From positions 62,001-126,000 of the forward strand of contig NZ_AUBB01000031.1 in NCBI RefSeq assembly GCF_000429025.1: a stretch of 64,000 bases of DNA, given 5' to 3'. Positions 9,181-17,890 of the stretch are shown here, in pieces. The position numbers and the translations under genes were made by a program. The stretch comes from Actinospineispora spinosispora DSM 44797 (GTDB taxonomy: Bacteria > Actinomycetota > Actinomycetes > Mycobacteriales > Pseudonocardiaceae). How positions within the stretch are numbered: position 1 is the first letter of the stretch; each line of letters starts with the position of its first letter. The notes below the pieces were generated by a model. The model saw only the letters and a program-made list of their open reading frames with translations, did no database searches and was not told where the DNA came from.

Positions 9181-10662
9181 GTGATGGCTCCGACGTATCG
9201 CCACGGGATCGTCTCGTCACGGACGAAAGACGTAGTGCTGCGAATCGTGCTCGCCGCTGCGCTGGGCTGCGCCGGGTTGTCCGGGTGCGCCACGGCGACA
9301 GTCGAGTCGCCCGCGCTCGCCGATAGCGTGCCCTGCGATCCGGCCGAGCTCGGCGCCACCGCCAAGCCCGGCGAACCGGCTCCGGTCAATGATTTCGGCG
9401 GGGTGAGCTTCAGCTGTTCGACGCTGCGGGTGCCACTGGACCACCGAGGGCTGCGTTCCGGACCGGTGGAATCCGGGGACATCGCACTGCGGGTGGCGGT
9501 GGCGGACAACGCCAACGCGCCACGCGGTGTGCTGGTCCGGCTGATCGGTGGCCCCGGCGTGCCAGGGGTGGCGCTGGCATCCGACATCACCGCGCACGAG
9601 ATCGAACCGTCGGTCAAGCAGGCATACCGGGTGGTGTTCCTCAACCAACGCGGCACCGGCCCCAACGCGCTGCAGTGCCCGCAGCTGCAGCAGGCCCTCG
9701 GCGCATCCGACCTCGCGCTGCCGCCGCCCGGATCGGTGCAGGCCTGCGCACACGCCCTCGGCGAGGCCCGCCGCTTCTACACCACCGCCGACTCGGTGGC
9801 CGATCTCGAAGCGCTGCGGGTGGCGTTGGGCGTGGACAAGCTGACCCTCGACGGCAGCTCCTACGGCTCGCTGTTCGCCGAGCGCTACGCCCTCGCCCAC
9901 CCTGACCGGGTCGCCGCGCTGGTGCTCGACTCGGTCGTTCCGCACGACGGTCTCGACCTGACCGGGATCGCGGTGTTCCCTCGCGCCGCGCAGGTCCTCG
10001 CGATGGCCTGCCGGGAAACGCACTGCACCACCGACCCTGCACACGACCTTGCACAGGTCGTGCACGCCCGGCACAACGGCCCCCAGCTACTCGACCTCAT
10101 CACTGGCCTGACCAGCGGAAAGCCCCGACTGACCACCGTGGCGGCGGTGCTGCACGCGGCGGCGGGCGGCGACTACACCGCCCTCGACACGCTGATCGCC
10201 GGCGAACACAAAGACGCCGCGGTCGAAGCCGCACACTTGAGCCAAGGTCTGCACACCGCCAGCGTCTGCGAAGACCTGCTCGCGCCGTGGACCGCCACCA
10301 CCCCGATCGGCGAACGCGGCCCGCTCGCCGCCCGAGCCATCGCCGGACTGCCCGATACGGCGTTCTTCCCGTTCGACCGCGACACCGCCACCGGCAACGG
10401 CGCGGTGCGGACCTGCCTGCAATGGCCCGCCACCGAGGTGGCACCGTTCCAGGCCGGCCGCATGCTGCCACCGGTACCGACACTGCTGCTGGCAGGCGAC
10501 CACGACCTGAACACCCCGCTGGCCTGGACCCAACAGGAAGCCGCCCGCGCCCCCCACGGCACCCTCGTGGTCATCCCCGGCTCCGGCCACATCACCCAGA
10601 ACGCCGACAACGGCCCAGCCGGCCGACAAGCAGTCGCAAAGTTCCTGACCGCGACCCCGTAG
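9181..10662 (+). CDS. Lipoprotein alpha/beta hydrolase, S33/TAP-like
   Basis: A 493-residue exported alpha/beta hydrolase resembling tripeptidyl/prolyl aminopeptidases and actinobacterial CaeA/TAP-type hydrolases. The signal peptide ends in a lipobox (LSGC), so it is probably tethered outside the membrane. The nucleophile serine lies in GSSYG (S227), the acid in AGDHDLNTP (D440/D442) and the histidine in GSGHITQ (H470). The oxyanion/GGPG-like segment reads LIGGPGVPG. A TAP-like C-terminal domain follows. The start is GTG 9181 (or ATG 9184), with GAGGAA five bases before. A close paralogue lies at 33265-34743. Real substrate unknown. Confidence 0.9.
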   Translation: MMAPTYRHGIVSSRTKDVVLRIVLAAALGCAGLSGCATATVESPALADSVPCDPAELGATAKPGEPAPVNDFGGVSFSCSTLRVPLDHRGLRSGPVESGDIALRVAVADNANAPRGVLVRLIGGPGVPGVALASDITAHEIEPSVKQAYRVVFLNQRGTGPNALQCPQLQQALGASDLALPPPGSVQACAHALGEARRFYTTADSVADLEALRVALGVDKLTLDGSSYGSLFAERYALAHPDRVAALVLDSVVPHDGLDLTGIAVFPRAAQVLAMACRETHCTTDPAHDLAQVVHARHNGPQLLDLITGLTSGKPRLTTVAAVLHAAAGGDYTALDTLIAGEHKDAAVEAAHLSQGLHTASVCEDLLAPWTATTPIGERGPLAARAIAGLPDTAFFPFDRDTATGNGAVRTCLQWPATEVAPFQAGRMLPPVPTLLLAGDHDLNTPLAWTQQEAARAPHGTLVVIPGSGHITQNADNGPAGRQAVAKFLTATP

Positions 10663-10744
10663 CCACTCTGCTTTCAGCGGCCGTTGATGGCACCGGACGT
10701 GACTTCCCGAATACATCCATGCATTGAACTGAAATGAAGATGAC

Positions 10745-10792
10745 CGCTCGGATTTATTAAACGTCCCATAGCTTCTACTTAACCTGGGGCAG
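10745..10792. repeat. Intergenic repeat block, second copy of module 2
   Basis: This block in the 265-base spacer after the hydrolase gene matches 7205-7252 (CGCTYGGA, then ATTAA, then CCATAGCTTYT and TTAACC). It lies about 135 bases upstream of a small secreted-peptide frame. The rest of the spacer (10663-10927) holds no gene that I can support. Confidence 0.5.
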
Positions 10793-10927
10793 GTTAGAAT
10801 GAGTTACCAGCAGCCTCTTTTGGCTGTCTAGGGCGCCTTCGAGATAGCCCGACGGGGCGAGACCATTAGACCCCGAAAGTCGTCATACTCAAGTTCGACT
10901 TGCGGTGACAGAATGGAGAATCGCGCG

Positions 10928-11201
10928 ATGCGCGTTTCGGCAAGGATTGCTTCGACCGTGTTCGTCTGGCTGCGGCGGCTCCCCAGCATGCGCCCCTGTG
11001 GGCGTGGAGGGCCAACCGACTAACGAGTGGCAAGGTGGCGGCCCGGATCGTATGCCAGGAGCATACGGACCCTATGCAGACGGTACTCCAGGGCCGGACA
11101 AACCCCCAGCCGCGGCAGGAGATTCTTCTCCTAACCAGCACCCCGAGGATGCGCCGGCGGATACGCCCGGCGGCCCCCCGCACGTGTTCGGAAGGGCGTA
11201 A
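10928..11201 (+). pseudogene. Small secreted Pro/Gly-rich peptide, apparently frameshifted
   Basis: ATG 10928 follows GGAGA at eight bases and reads MRVSARIASTVFVW, the start of an export signal, but this frame stops after about 31 codons. A second frame over the same stretch reads on with a typical Pro/Gly-rich tail (WQGGGPDRMPGAYGPYADGT and then a run rich in P, D and A) to TAA at 11201. The two together look like one 90-residue secreted peptide with an indel near 10970-10990. The second frame could instead start upstream at GTG 10905, without a signal peptide. It sits upstream of the DUF5819-HTTM pair. Uncertain call. Confidence 0.35.
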
Positions 11202-11320
11202 CAAGATGACTCGCCACGAGCTGACACGATAATCTCGTAACGCTCATCGTCGGCCCGGATTCCCGAGGTTCCGGGCCGACAATCCAACTCTTCCGTAGAT
11301 CATTTCGAGGAGTTGACGGG

Positions 11321-11842
11321 ATGCAAGAGCGTGTGGAGAGCACCACGTTCGGTAAAGTGTTGACCAGCTTTTTTTTAATCCCAACTCTGACTGCGGTCAT
11401 TCTGACGAACCTCCCCGAATCAGGGATCAAGGGCCGGCTGAGCGGCATCGCCGCTCCGTACCTCTACGCCACCGGCCTCGATCAGCGCTGGGACGTCTTC
11501 GCACCAAATCCGGCGGACACGGCGGTGCACGTCGAAAGCCGCGTCGACTACGCGGATGGAATGTCGTCTTTCTGGAATTTCCCCTGTCGATCCGGATTTG
11601 CGGCCTACCAGGATTATCACGGATGCACCTTCGCCGTGTACCTCTCGGTGGGCGGTAAGAACAGTCTGTGGCGACCCTTCACCGAACACCTGGCGAACCG
11701 GGCGCGGGCCGAGGGGCGACAGCCGATCCGCGTGACAATCCTGCGTTACACGTCACGGTCCTTTCCTCCCGGACCCGGACCTGAACGGGGACCATGGCTC
11801 AATTCTGACCTGTTCACCCAGGTTCTGGGCAGCCCGGCATGA
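11321..11842 (+). CDS. DUF5819-like membrane-anchored protein, HTTM partner
   Basis: A 173-residue protein with one hydrophobic N-terminal segment (residues 10-28) and an extracytoplasmic domain containing DQRWDVFAPNP, which matches the W-x-x-FAPNP signature I associate with DUF5819 proteins. The start has a good site, GAGGAG, nine bases before ATG. The gene overlaps the HTTM gene by four bases (ATGA), so the two are co-translated. DUF5819 proteins are commonly found next to HTTM proteins; a joint role is inferred, and no reaction is known for this protein. Confidence 0.75.
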   Translation: MQERVESTTFGKVLTSFFLIPTLTAVILTNLPESGIKGRLSGIAAPYLYATGLDQRWDVFAPNPADTAVHVESRVDYADGMSSFWNFPCRSGFAAYQDYHGCTFAVYLSVGGKNSLWRPFTEHLANRARAEGRQPIRVTILRYTSRSFPPGPGPERGPWLNSDLFTQVLGSPA

Positions 11843-12789
11843 ACCACCTCATATCCCGGATTCTCACGGGATGGAACCGCTTCTGGTTCGAACCTCAATC
11901 GACGGCGCCTCTTGCCGTGTTCCGCATCGCATTCGGTTTGGTCGCAACGCTATGGACCGCATCGTTGTGGCGCGATCTCTTCATCTTGTTCGGTCCTGAC
12001 GGAATCATGCCCAAGCCGACCCCGATGCATCCCGGCACATGGGGGCTGTTGTTCCTATACCCGGGCAGACCGGCGATCACCATACTCTTCGTCATGACGT
12101 TCGTGGGGGCGATCGCGCTCACCGTCGGGTTCCGCACCAGGCTCGCGGCTGTCGTCGTATTTCTCGGGATTCTCTCTTTCAACCGCGACAACCCTCTGGT
12201 ACTGAACTCAGGCGACGACCTGCTCCGCATCCTCGCACTGTACTGCGCGCTCTCCCCGGCTGGTGCGGCATTGTCATTGGATCGACTACGCACCAATCCT
12301 GATCGCTTTTGGGAATCTCCTAGACGGGCTCCGTGGGCGCTACGCCTGATCCAAATCCAGCTGAGCATCATCTATCTGTCGGCGTTTGCACACAAAATCA
12401 GCGGTGAGCAGTGGCGAAACGGAACGGCGGTGTCCTACGCTCTCCGGATCGAAGATATGCACCGCTTTCCTACCCCCTCCTTCATCACTCACTCGGTGAC
12501 CATCACCGAGATTCTGACATACGGAACGTTGATAGTCGAACTGGCTCTTGGATTACTGATATGGAATCGATCAACTAGACCGTGGGTACTCGGCCTGGGC
12601 GTCCTACTGCACCTGTCAATCGAGTACTCCATCGAGGTAGGTTTCTTCAGCTGGACAATCCTCACTGCATATCTGGCGTTCATCCCTGCCCACACGGTCA
12701 ACCGATACGCGCTGGCCCTGCGCGGCCGCCTACGCGGCCGCACAGTGTCGGCTGGCGGCCACAGCCTCGGGCAATTACCAGCCAGGTAA
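11839..12789 (+). CDS. HTTM domain membrane protein (vitamin K gamma-carboxylase-like)
   Basis: A 316-residue polytopic protein with the HTTM (horizontally transferred transmembrane) domain, related to the membrane part of vitamin K-dependent gamma-glutamyl carboxylase. Visible family features are PLAVFRIAFGL near the start, NSGDDLLRILALYCALSP in the middle and the IYLSAFAHKISGEQWRNGTA segment. The soluble carboxylase domain of animal enzymes is absent, as in most bacterial HTTM proteins. The gene is coupled to DUF5819 by four bases and bracketed by small secreted peptides, which could be substrates; that is inference only. Confidence 0.88.
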   Translation: MNHLISRILTGWNRFWFEPQSTAPLAVFRIAFGLVATLWTASLWRDLFILFGPDGIMPKPTPMHPGTWGLLFLYPGRPAITILFVMTFVGAIALTVGFRTRLAAVVVFLGILSFNRDNPLVLNSGDDLLRILALYCALSPAGAALSLDRLRTNPDRFWESPRRAPWALRLIQIQLSIIYLSAFAHKISGEQWRNGTAVSYALRIEDMHRFPTPSFITHSVTITEILTYGTLIVELALGLLIWNRSTRPWVLGLGVLLHLSIEYSIEVGFFSWTILTAYLAFIPAHTVNRYALALRGRLRGRTVSAGGHSLGQLPAR

Positions 12790-13018
12790 CTGCACGTCTT
12801 CCGCACCGAGAGCAGCCTGGTTCGGCGCAGGCATCCGCAGGGTGGCGCTCACGATCTCGGTTCGTTTCGTGGAACATCACTGCTCACCCGGCCACACTCC
12901 GTGATCATCAGGTCCAATGATTACCTTCTATTATCGCGCGATTAATCGCGCTGGCGATCCCATAGCGGGGATCACGCAGTTGATGTGGTCCGAAATCCGA
13001 GAAACTGTGAGGTTGCCA

Positions 13019-13243
13019 GTGAGCCCACGATCGAAACTCGTTCTTGTCGCGACTGTCATGGGTATCACCGCAGTGTTTGGGGTGGGCACTGCCCAGGCCC
13101 ACGAACTTCATCGTGCCGGCAGCAGCAGTTGCCCTTCTGATGGGTCTACATGTGGTGGTGGAGGAGAAGCTCCTTCGCCGTCGACAGGCTGGAATCCGGA
13201 ACATCCGGAGTGGGGTGTGCCTGGTCCTTCCTACATGGAGTGA
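13019..13243 (+). CDS. Small secreted peptide, 74 residues
   Basis: GTG 13019 is preceded by GAGG at six bases. The product has a clear signal peptide (MSPRSKLVLVATVMG, cleavage near AQA-HE) and a short mature part of about 48 residues with two cysteines (SCPSDGSTCGGGG) and a Trp/Pro-rich end (GWNPEHPEWGVPGPSYME). The cysteines could form a disulfide. It lies about 230 bases after the HTTM gene on the same strand. No family recognised. Confidence 0.6.
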   Translation: MSPRSKLVLVATVMGITAVFGVGTAQAHELHRAGSSSCPSDGSTCGGGGEAPSPSTGWNPEHPEWGVPGPSYME

Positions 13244-13375
13244 CAGCGACAGGGGACGCCTCCCCTCGTCGTCCCGAGGTAGCTCGTGGTCTATCAGTGC
13301 ATAGGCGACGATTCGCATGCTTGATCGGCGCCGACACGGCGCGAGCCTGCCGCACTATCGAGCGAACGAGCGAGC

Positions 13376-13987
13376 ATGACCACGCCACGCCCAGGTGATC
13401 AGCTGAGGCGTCGAATCAGTCAGCTGAGCCGGGCCGAGGTGACGGCCACGGTGCTCCTCGTCGGCGTCCTGGGTGTCCTACTGGCCGATCTTGTGTCCGG
13501 GATGATCCACGGGCACTTGACCGGGTGGCTCAGCACCGGGTGGCGGTGGGGACTCGAACTGGCGTTCGTCGTCCTGCTGTCGGTAGCCGGGGCTCGGGCA
13601 ACCCTCATCGACCCGCTCACCGGCCAACATCCGTCCGGATTCGCCCGTGAGTGCCTAGTCGGGGTCGCGAACGGCACGGTGGGGTTGAGCTCCGTGATCG
13701 GCATCGGGATGTCGGTACTCGGCGCGTTCTCGCTCGGCTTGGGCGACGCCGCGTTCAAGGCTGTGTTCGGTGCCCCTGCCGGGTGGATGCTCGGCCTCGG
13801 TATCCCGATGGTCGGCACCGGGACGGTGGTCCTTCCGATCTTCTGGGGCGCGGCCGCCAACAATCCGCGCTTCGGTAGGCCTTTCGGCCGCACAGCCCCA
13901 CGACAGGTGTTCATCGTGGCCGTCGCGATCCTGCTCGCGTTCCTCGGCCTCGGCCTGCTGTTGCGCCTAGTACTGCAACGGCGCTGA
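13376..13987 (+). CDS. Membrane protein, function unknown
   Basis: A 203-residue protein with four to five hydrophobic segments: residues about 23-45, 58-78, 98-125, 133-160 and 180-200. It has a charged cytoplasmic N-terminus with an RRRISQLSRAE stretch. No motif links it to a known family. Its end abuts the remnant of an HxlR regulator on the opposite strand. Confidence 0.6.
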   Translation: MTTPRPGDQLRRRISQLSRAEVTATVLLVGVLGVLLADLVSGMIHGHLTGWLSTGWRWGLELAFVVLLSVAGARATLIDPLTGQHPSGFARECLVGVANGTVGLSSVIGIGMSVLGAFSLGLGDAAFKAVFGAPAGWMLGLGIPMVGTGTVVLPIFWGAAANNPRFGRPFGRTAPRQVFIVAVAILLAFLGLGLLLRLVLQRR

Positions 13988-14235
13988 TTGTCAGGGTGGC
14001 GGTCGTTGACCCCGACTCGCGGTAGGGCTCTCGAGAGGATGCCCTCGTCGACGAGCGTCGCCAGTCGCCTGGCGAGCCGGTTTCTGGCGCAGCCCAGCAC
14101 ACGGTGGAACTCAGCGAAGCCGCGATCCCGTAGACGCCTCGCGCAGGATCAGCAGGTTCCATTTTCGCCGACGATGTCGAGGGTGCGGCGGATGGAGCAG
14201 TTCTCGGCGCTGTAGCGCAACCGGTCCGGGTGCAT
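13988..14235 (-). pseudogene. HxlR-type winged-helix regulator remnant
   Basis: Reading the minus strand from ATG 14235 gives MHPDRLRYSAENCSIRRTLD, the Cys-containing N-terminus of HxlR regulators. The other frames then supply WNLLILREA and LGCARNRLARRLATLVDEGI, the expected recognition helix and linker of this family. At least two frame changes (near 14163 and 14125) are needed to join them, and the C-terminal wing is lost where the convergent membrane-protein gene ends. It lies divergent from the tautomerase gene, a common place for its regulator. A decayed gene is the best reading. Confidence 0.7.
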
Positions 14236-14344
14236 ACCTCAGCGTGACTGGGTTGACATTCGAAACTCATCGTGGCAATGTCAGTTCACTTGAACAACTC
14301 AGCACGTCGCGGAACATATCCCGCGAGAACCGGAGGTCTGTGTC

Positions 14345-14836
14345 ATGCCGATGCTCGATGCGTTCATCCCACAGGGCGCACTGCCCGTCGAAGCCGAGGA
14401 GAAGCTGCTGGCCACCCTCACCGACATCCTGATCCACCACGAAGGCGCCGATCCGTCCAACCCCGCAGTGCGCTCCATCGCCTGGATCTTCGTGCACCGG
14501 CCGGCGGCAGTATTCGTGGCCGGGGCTCCCGCGACTGAGCCGCGGTATCGGTTCATCCCGTCGGTGCCCGAGGGCCAGTTCACTGACGAGCGGCGCCGAA
14601 CCATGGTCGAGGCCATCACCGAGGCGGTGCTGGACGCCGAAGCCGGCGCCCACTCGCGTGACCCAATGCGGGTGTGGGTCTTCCCGAACGAGGTCCCCGA
14701 TGGCACGTGGGGCGGCGGCGGGCGCATTCACACTCTGGCCGATATCGCCGGGTTCGCCTTCGGTGACCGCGAAAAAGGTCGCGCCTACGCCGAGCAGGTG
14801 CTCGCCGGACGGCGCGGCACCCCGGTGGCAGTCTGA
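14345..14836 (+). CDS. Tautomerase family protein (4-oxalocrotonate tautomerase-like)
   Basis: A 163-residue tautomerase-superfamily protein. After the initiator methionine comes a proline (MPMLDAFIPQGAL), the catalytic N-terminal Pro of this superfamily. The chain is two fused beta-alpha-beta units, about twice a single 4-OT domain, with VRVW/MRVWVFPNEVP in the second half. GGAGG precedes the ATG by eight bases. Two NTF2-like proteins follow on the same strand, suggesting a small catabolic or detoxification group. Substrate unknown. Confidence 0.85.
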   Translation: MPMLDAFIPQGALPVEAEEKLLATLTDILIHHEGADPSNPAVRSIAWIFVHRPAAVFVAGAPATEPRYRFIPSVPEGQFTDERRRTMVEAITEAVLDAEAGAHSRDPMRVWVFPNEVPDGTWGGGGRIHTLADIAGFAFGDREKGRAYAEQVLAGRRGTPVAV

Positions 14837-14904
14837 CCGCGCGGGGCGCCGCAGCGCTGCCCCGCCCACCAATCCGGACTCGATTTACCAGCCAGGGAGC
14901 CTAA

Positions 14905-15315
14905 GTGACGTTTCACCCGTTTCAGCGAGCCATCCTGCGGCGGTCCACCAATGAGTACGCCTGTCTTCTGGCCCCCAACGCCCAGTTGCACAGCCCGGTG
15001 CTGCACCTACCCTTCGCCGGGGCTGCCACGGTCGCCGCAATGCTACCGGTGCTGCGCGCCAACTTCACCGAGCTGGTCTACACAGACACCTTCGAGGCGC
15101 CCGCGACGCGCGCGGCCATCTTCCGGGGACAAATCGCCGCCCGGGACGCCGAAGGACTGCTCCTGCTGCGCCTCGACGGTGACGACCTCGTCGAGCACGT
15201 CACGGTCATGCTGCGCCCCATGAGTGTCGGCCAAGCCCTCGCCCAGGCCATGGCCACGAAGATCGAACGGCTGCCCGACAACACCTATCGACTACGGTCG
15301 GCATCCAACGCCTGA
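14905..15315 (+). CDS. NTF2/SnoaL-like protein
   Basis: A 136-residue protein with the SnoaL-like cone fold pattern: NEYACLLAPNAQLHSPVL, an FAG loop, then DGDDLVEHVTVMLRPMS at the end of the fold. GTG 14905 is preceded by AGGGAG. The second SnoaL-like protein at 15601 shares the domain's closing LRPMS/MRPIS segment. Members of this fold are small-molecule isomerases, hydrolases or binding proteins, so function cannot be assigned. It lies 69 bases after the tautomerase gene. Confidence 0.8.
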   Translation: MTFHPFQRAILRRSTNEYACLLAPNAQLHSPVLHLPFAGAATVAAMLPVLRANFTELVYTDTFEAPATRAAIFRGQIAARDAEGLLLLRLDGDDLVEHVTVMLRPMSVGQALAQAMATKIERLPDNTYRLRSASNA

Positions 15316-15600
15316 CCAAGGGAGCGCGCCAGCCCGATCACTTCCGTCGGCTTCGCAACACCGCGCGACGCGGCCGGTTAATCCCGGCTGGCGTTGAGAC
15401 ACCGCCAAGCGCTCCACGATCTTTACCGTTTGTTGACCCCGAGCAAGGTTGGTACTTGGCGCGCCTGCGCCAGGCTATGTCTGTTCATGAGACTCAACTA
15501 GATGACCCAGACAGCCAACACGGAGGAGAGAACCGCGCCACGCCGACGCACGACGCATTCATCTCCTCCGGCGCTCAGTAGGTCGAAGGAGGATTCACCC

Positions 15601-16050
15601 ATGCAAAACCTCGGACCCCTTGATGGGCGGCCAGCTTGCGCCGACGCGGCACCGAAGAGCATTCACGCGTTTCGTACCGCGGTCGAAGCTCATGACCTCT
15701 ATGCTCTTGGCCGGAGCCTCGCGCCGGACGTGGTATTTTATCCGCCAATCGTCGACAATCCCTTTCGGGGTCGAGAGCGGACGGTCGCAGCTTTGACATT
15801 CGCCGCAACCGCGTTCGGGTTCACAGACGAGTTTCGGTATACCTCCGAGTTGCGAGGAGGCAAAGCCGTTGCGCTCTTCTTTGAGACACGGATCGATGGA
15901 AGCTTCCTTGAGGGGGTCGATCACCTGTTGCTCGATGACGACGAGCTGGTTCGAGAACTGAGGATCACAATGAGACCAATCTCCAGCATGCAGAAATATG
16001 TTGGTTTTGTTCGAGAGGCGATCGCTTCGGGACAACTGACCAATCCGTAA
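15601..16050 (+). CDS. NTF2/SnoaL-like protein
   Basis: A 149-residue SnoaL-like protein: FRTAVEAHDLYALGRSLAPD, then VVFYPPIVDNPFRGRE, then DHLLLDDDELVRELRITMRP. Its start at 15601 has a near-perfect AGGAGG site eight bases upstream, so an in-frame upstream extension is unlikely to be used. Codon use is less GC-biased than in the preceding gene, which hints at a separate origin. An IS5 transposase remnant follows within 40 bases. Confidence 0.82.
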   Translation: MQNLGPLDGRPACADAAPKSIHAFRTAVEAHDLYALGRSLAPDVVFYPPIVDNPFRGRERTVAALTFAATAFGFTDEFRYTSELRGGKAVALFFETRIDGSFLEGVDHLLLDDDELVRELRITMRPISSMQKYVGFVREAIASGQLTNP

Positions 16051-16088
16051 GAGACCCGTCGCCCCACGCTGTTCTGCTGCGGCGGAAT

Positions 16089-16253
16089 GGTGTCGGGGAT
16101 CGGGGCCTGGTCGCCTCGGACACCAGCGACGAGCAGTGGGCTCTGATCCCGCCGATCCTGCCGGAGGTCAAGACCGGAGGCCAGCCGGAGAAGCATCCCC
16201 GCCGCGCGTTGGTGGACATGATCCTTTATGTGGTGCACATCGGATGTGTGTGA
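16089..16253 (+). mobile_element. IS5-family transposase N-terminal remnant
   Basis: The frame reads SDEQWALIPPILPEV and then HPRRALVDMILYVVHIGC before a TGA at 16251. This matches the conserved N-terminus of IS5-type (DUF4096) transposases. Beyond the stop, the sequence still resembles the next expected motif (QLLPR) in another frame to about 16310, then decays. No terminal repeats or DDE domain were found. The rest of 16254-16730 holds no gene I can support. Confidence 0.75.
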
Positions 16254-16730
16254 CGGCCACTGTCGGCCGACTCGGCCAACTCTTGCCGCGCGTGGCTTCC
16301 TCGCAAGTACGTCAAAGACGGAACAACAGACTTTGGACAGGTCTAGAATCGGCGGATAGCCATCGCCGCCGCAACAAATATCGGTAGCGTGCATGAGATC
16401 GCCCAGCTCGATTATGTCTTCTTTATTGAAACCGGTAGTGTGATACACGCGGTGGGCCGTTATCCGGAAGGCTGGCGTCGACAACGCCACCCTTTCGGAA
16501 TTCGACTGATCGCCAATGTAACACTACGGAGAAATCTTATACACGCGATTCTCGCTGCTCCCCAGTGCCACGCTCGGCTGGTTGATGCCGTAGGTCCGGC
16601 AGACTCCGACAAGCTCCTTGGGCAGGTCGGTTTCCTGACACTCCCTCATGCGGTGGATCCAAGCTTAGTGCCGTTGCAGTACTAGCTCGCTAGGAGCAAC
16701 AGGTCACTCGGAGCTACCAATACGAGCGGC

Positions 16731-17787
16731 CTACCCGTTGATCGCGGCGACGATCGGGTAAAACACGTCCCGTTCTTCAATCCGCGCGATATCGTCGCGG
16801 CTGAACCCAACTCCGGTGAATCGCTCCATGGCGAGGAATGCGCGAGCGTAGCAGTGTCGGATGTCGGCGAAATCCAGTCCCTCGAGTGCGGTCAGCGACT
16901 CCGGATCGGTGATATCGGCGAAGTCGTAGATGTTCCAGTCCGAGACACCGGCCACGCCGGCGCCGTCGCGGCTAAATCCCAGGGCGGTCAGTGCGTTGAC
17001 GTCCCAGAAGAAGCTGGCTGCCCGGCCTCCCTGGGACAGCGCCGCTGACGCGAAGAACCCCGTTGCGCCCCCGGGCTCGATGGCGAGAACAGCGTCGCCG
17101 ATCGTGGCGACGCCGACGGTGTCAAAGAAGTCGTGGTTGGCCAAGCTGTCGGGCGCGGTCAGCCCGAGCGCCGAGAGTGGCGAGCACCTCGGCCTTCGTG
17201 CGCCCGGTGACCACAGTGATACAGGCGCCAGAATCTTGCTGCCAATCGTGTCGTATCCAGTCGCATGCGGCCTCCGGGCGTTCAACGATCGATGGCTCGG
17301 GTTCGCCGCGTAACCGGTGGCCGAGCTTGTCGGTTCGTTTGTGTATGGCTGGAGGGCTGGGTGGCGCCGGCCAGAGGACCAGCTCATAAGCCTCCCAATC
17401 CGCCGGGTCGTCGCGGCCGGTTGCGTGCACCCGGAGGCGGTAGTCGCGTGGCGGTGATGGCGTCCAGGTCAGGTCAGTCGTCATCGGTCCGGCGGGGCCG
17501 TGCAGTGTGATCGAATCGCCGCTCGCGGTCCAGCTGAGCTCGACGACCTCATCCCAGCTGCTGATGTTGATCTGATCGGGTGCGCGCGGTTGGACCGTGA
17601 TCGAGACGTAGACTTTCCCGTTCGCCCGCCCGGTGCAGATCAGTACACCGTGCTGGTCCGCTTGGACCAGTCCATTGCCGGCGAAGGTGACTGTCTCGGT
17701 CGGGAACGGGCCGTCCGTAAGGGTGAATTGATGCCCACTGAGGTCTACGTATCCGCCGTAGTACAGCGACGGAACGGATGATTGCAT
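16731..17787 (-). pseudogene. DUF6461-like protein split by a frameshift
   Basis: The first frame starts at ATG 17787 (MQSSVPSLYYGGYVDL) and runs through a beta-rich domain to CITVVTGRTKAEVLATLG, then ends out of phase at 17122. The second frame picks up at the same point (ALGLTAPDSLANHDFF, VGVATIGDAVLAIEPGG, GRAASFFWDVNALT) and runs to 16731. These are consecutive parts of the DUF6461 domain, so one indel near 17170-17180 splits a single gene of about 350 codons. Role unknown; members are common actinobacterial proteins of uncharacterised function. Sequence error is an alternative to true decay. Confidence 0.75.
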
Positions 17788-17890
17788 CGGCAGCGACTCC
17801 TATGATCATTGGGTTGCTGACGTTAGCGCCCGAGGGTTGTTGCAGCCAGGAAACCAGCTCAACTTTCGGAAAGCGCCTGGATGAACCGGC

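Noticed and set aside
15921-16490. Minus-strand frame of 189 codons over the second NTF2-like gene and IS remnant
   Set aside because: It overlaps a well-supported plus-strand gene and shows no domain pattern.
16389-16685. 98-codon plus-strand frame after the IS5 remnant
   Set aside because: No good ribosome-binding site, no recognisable fold, and base composition unlike the neighbouring genes. It might be part of a decayed element.
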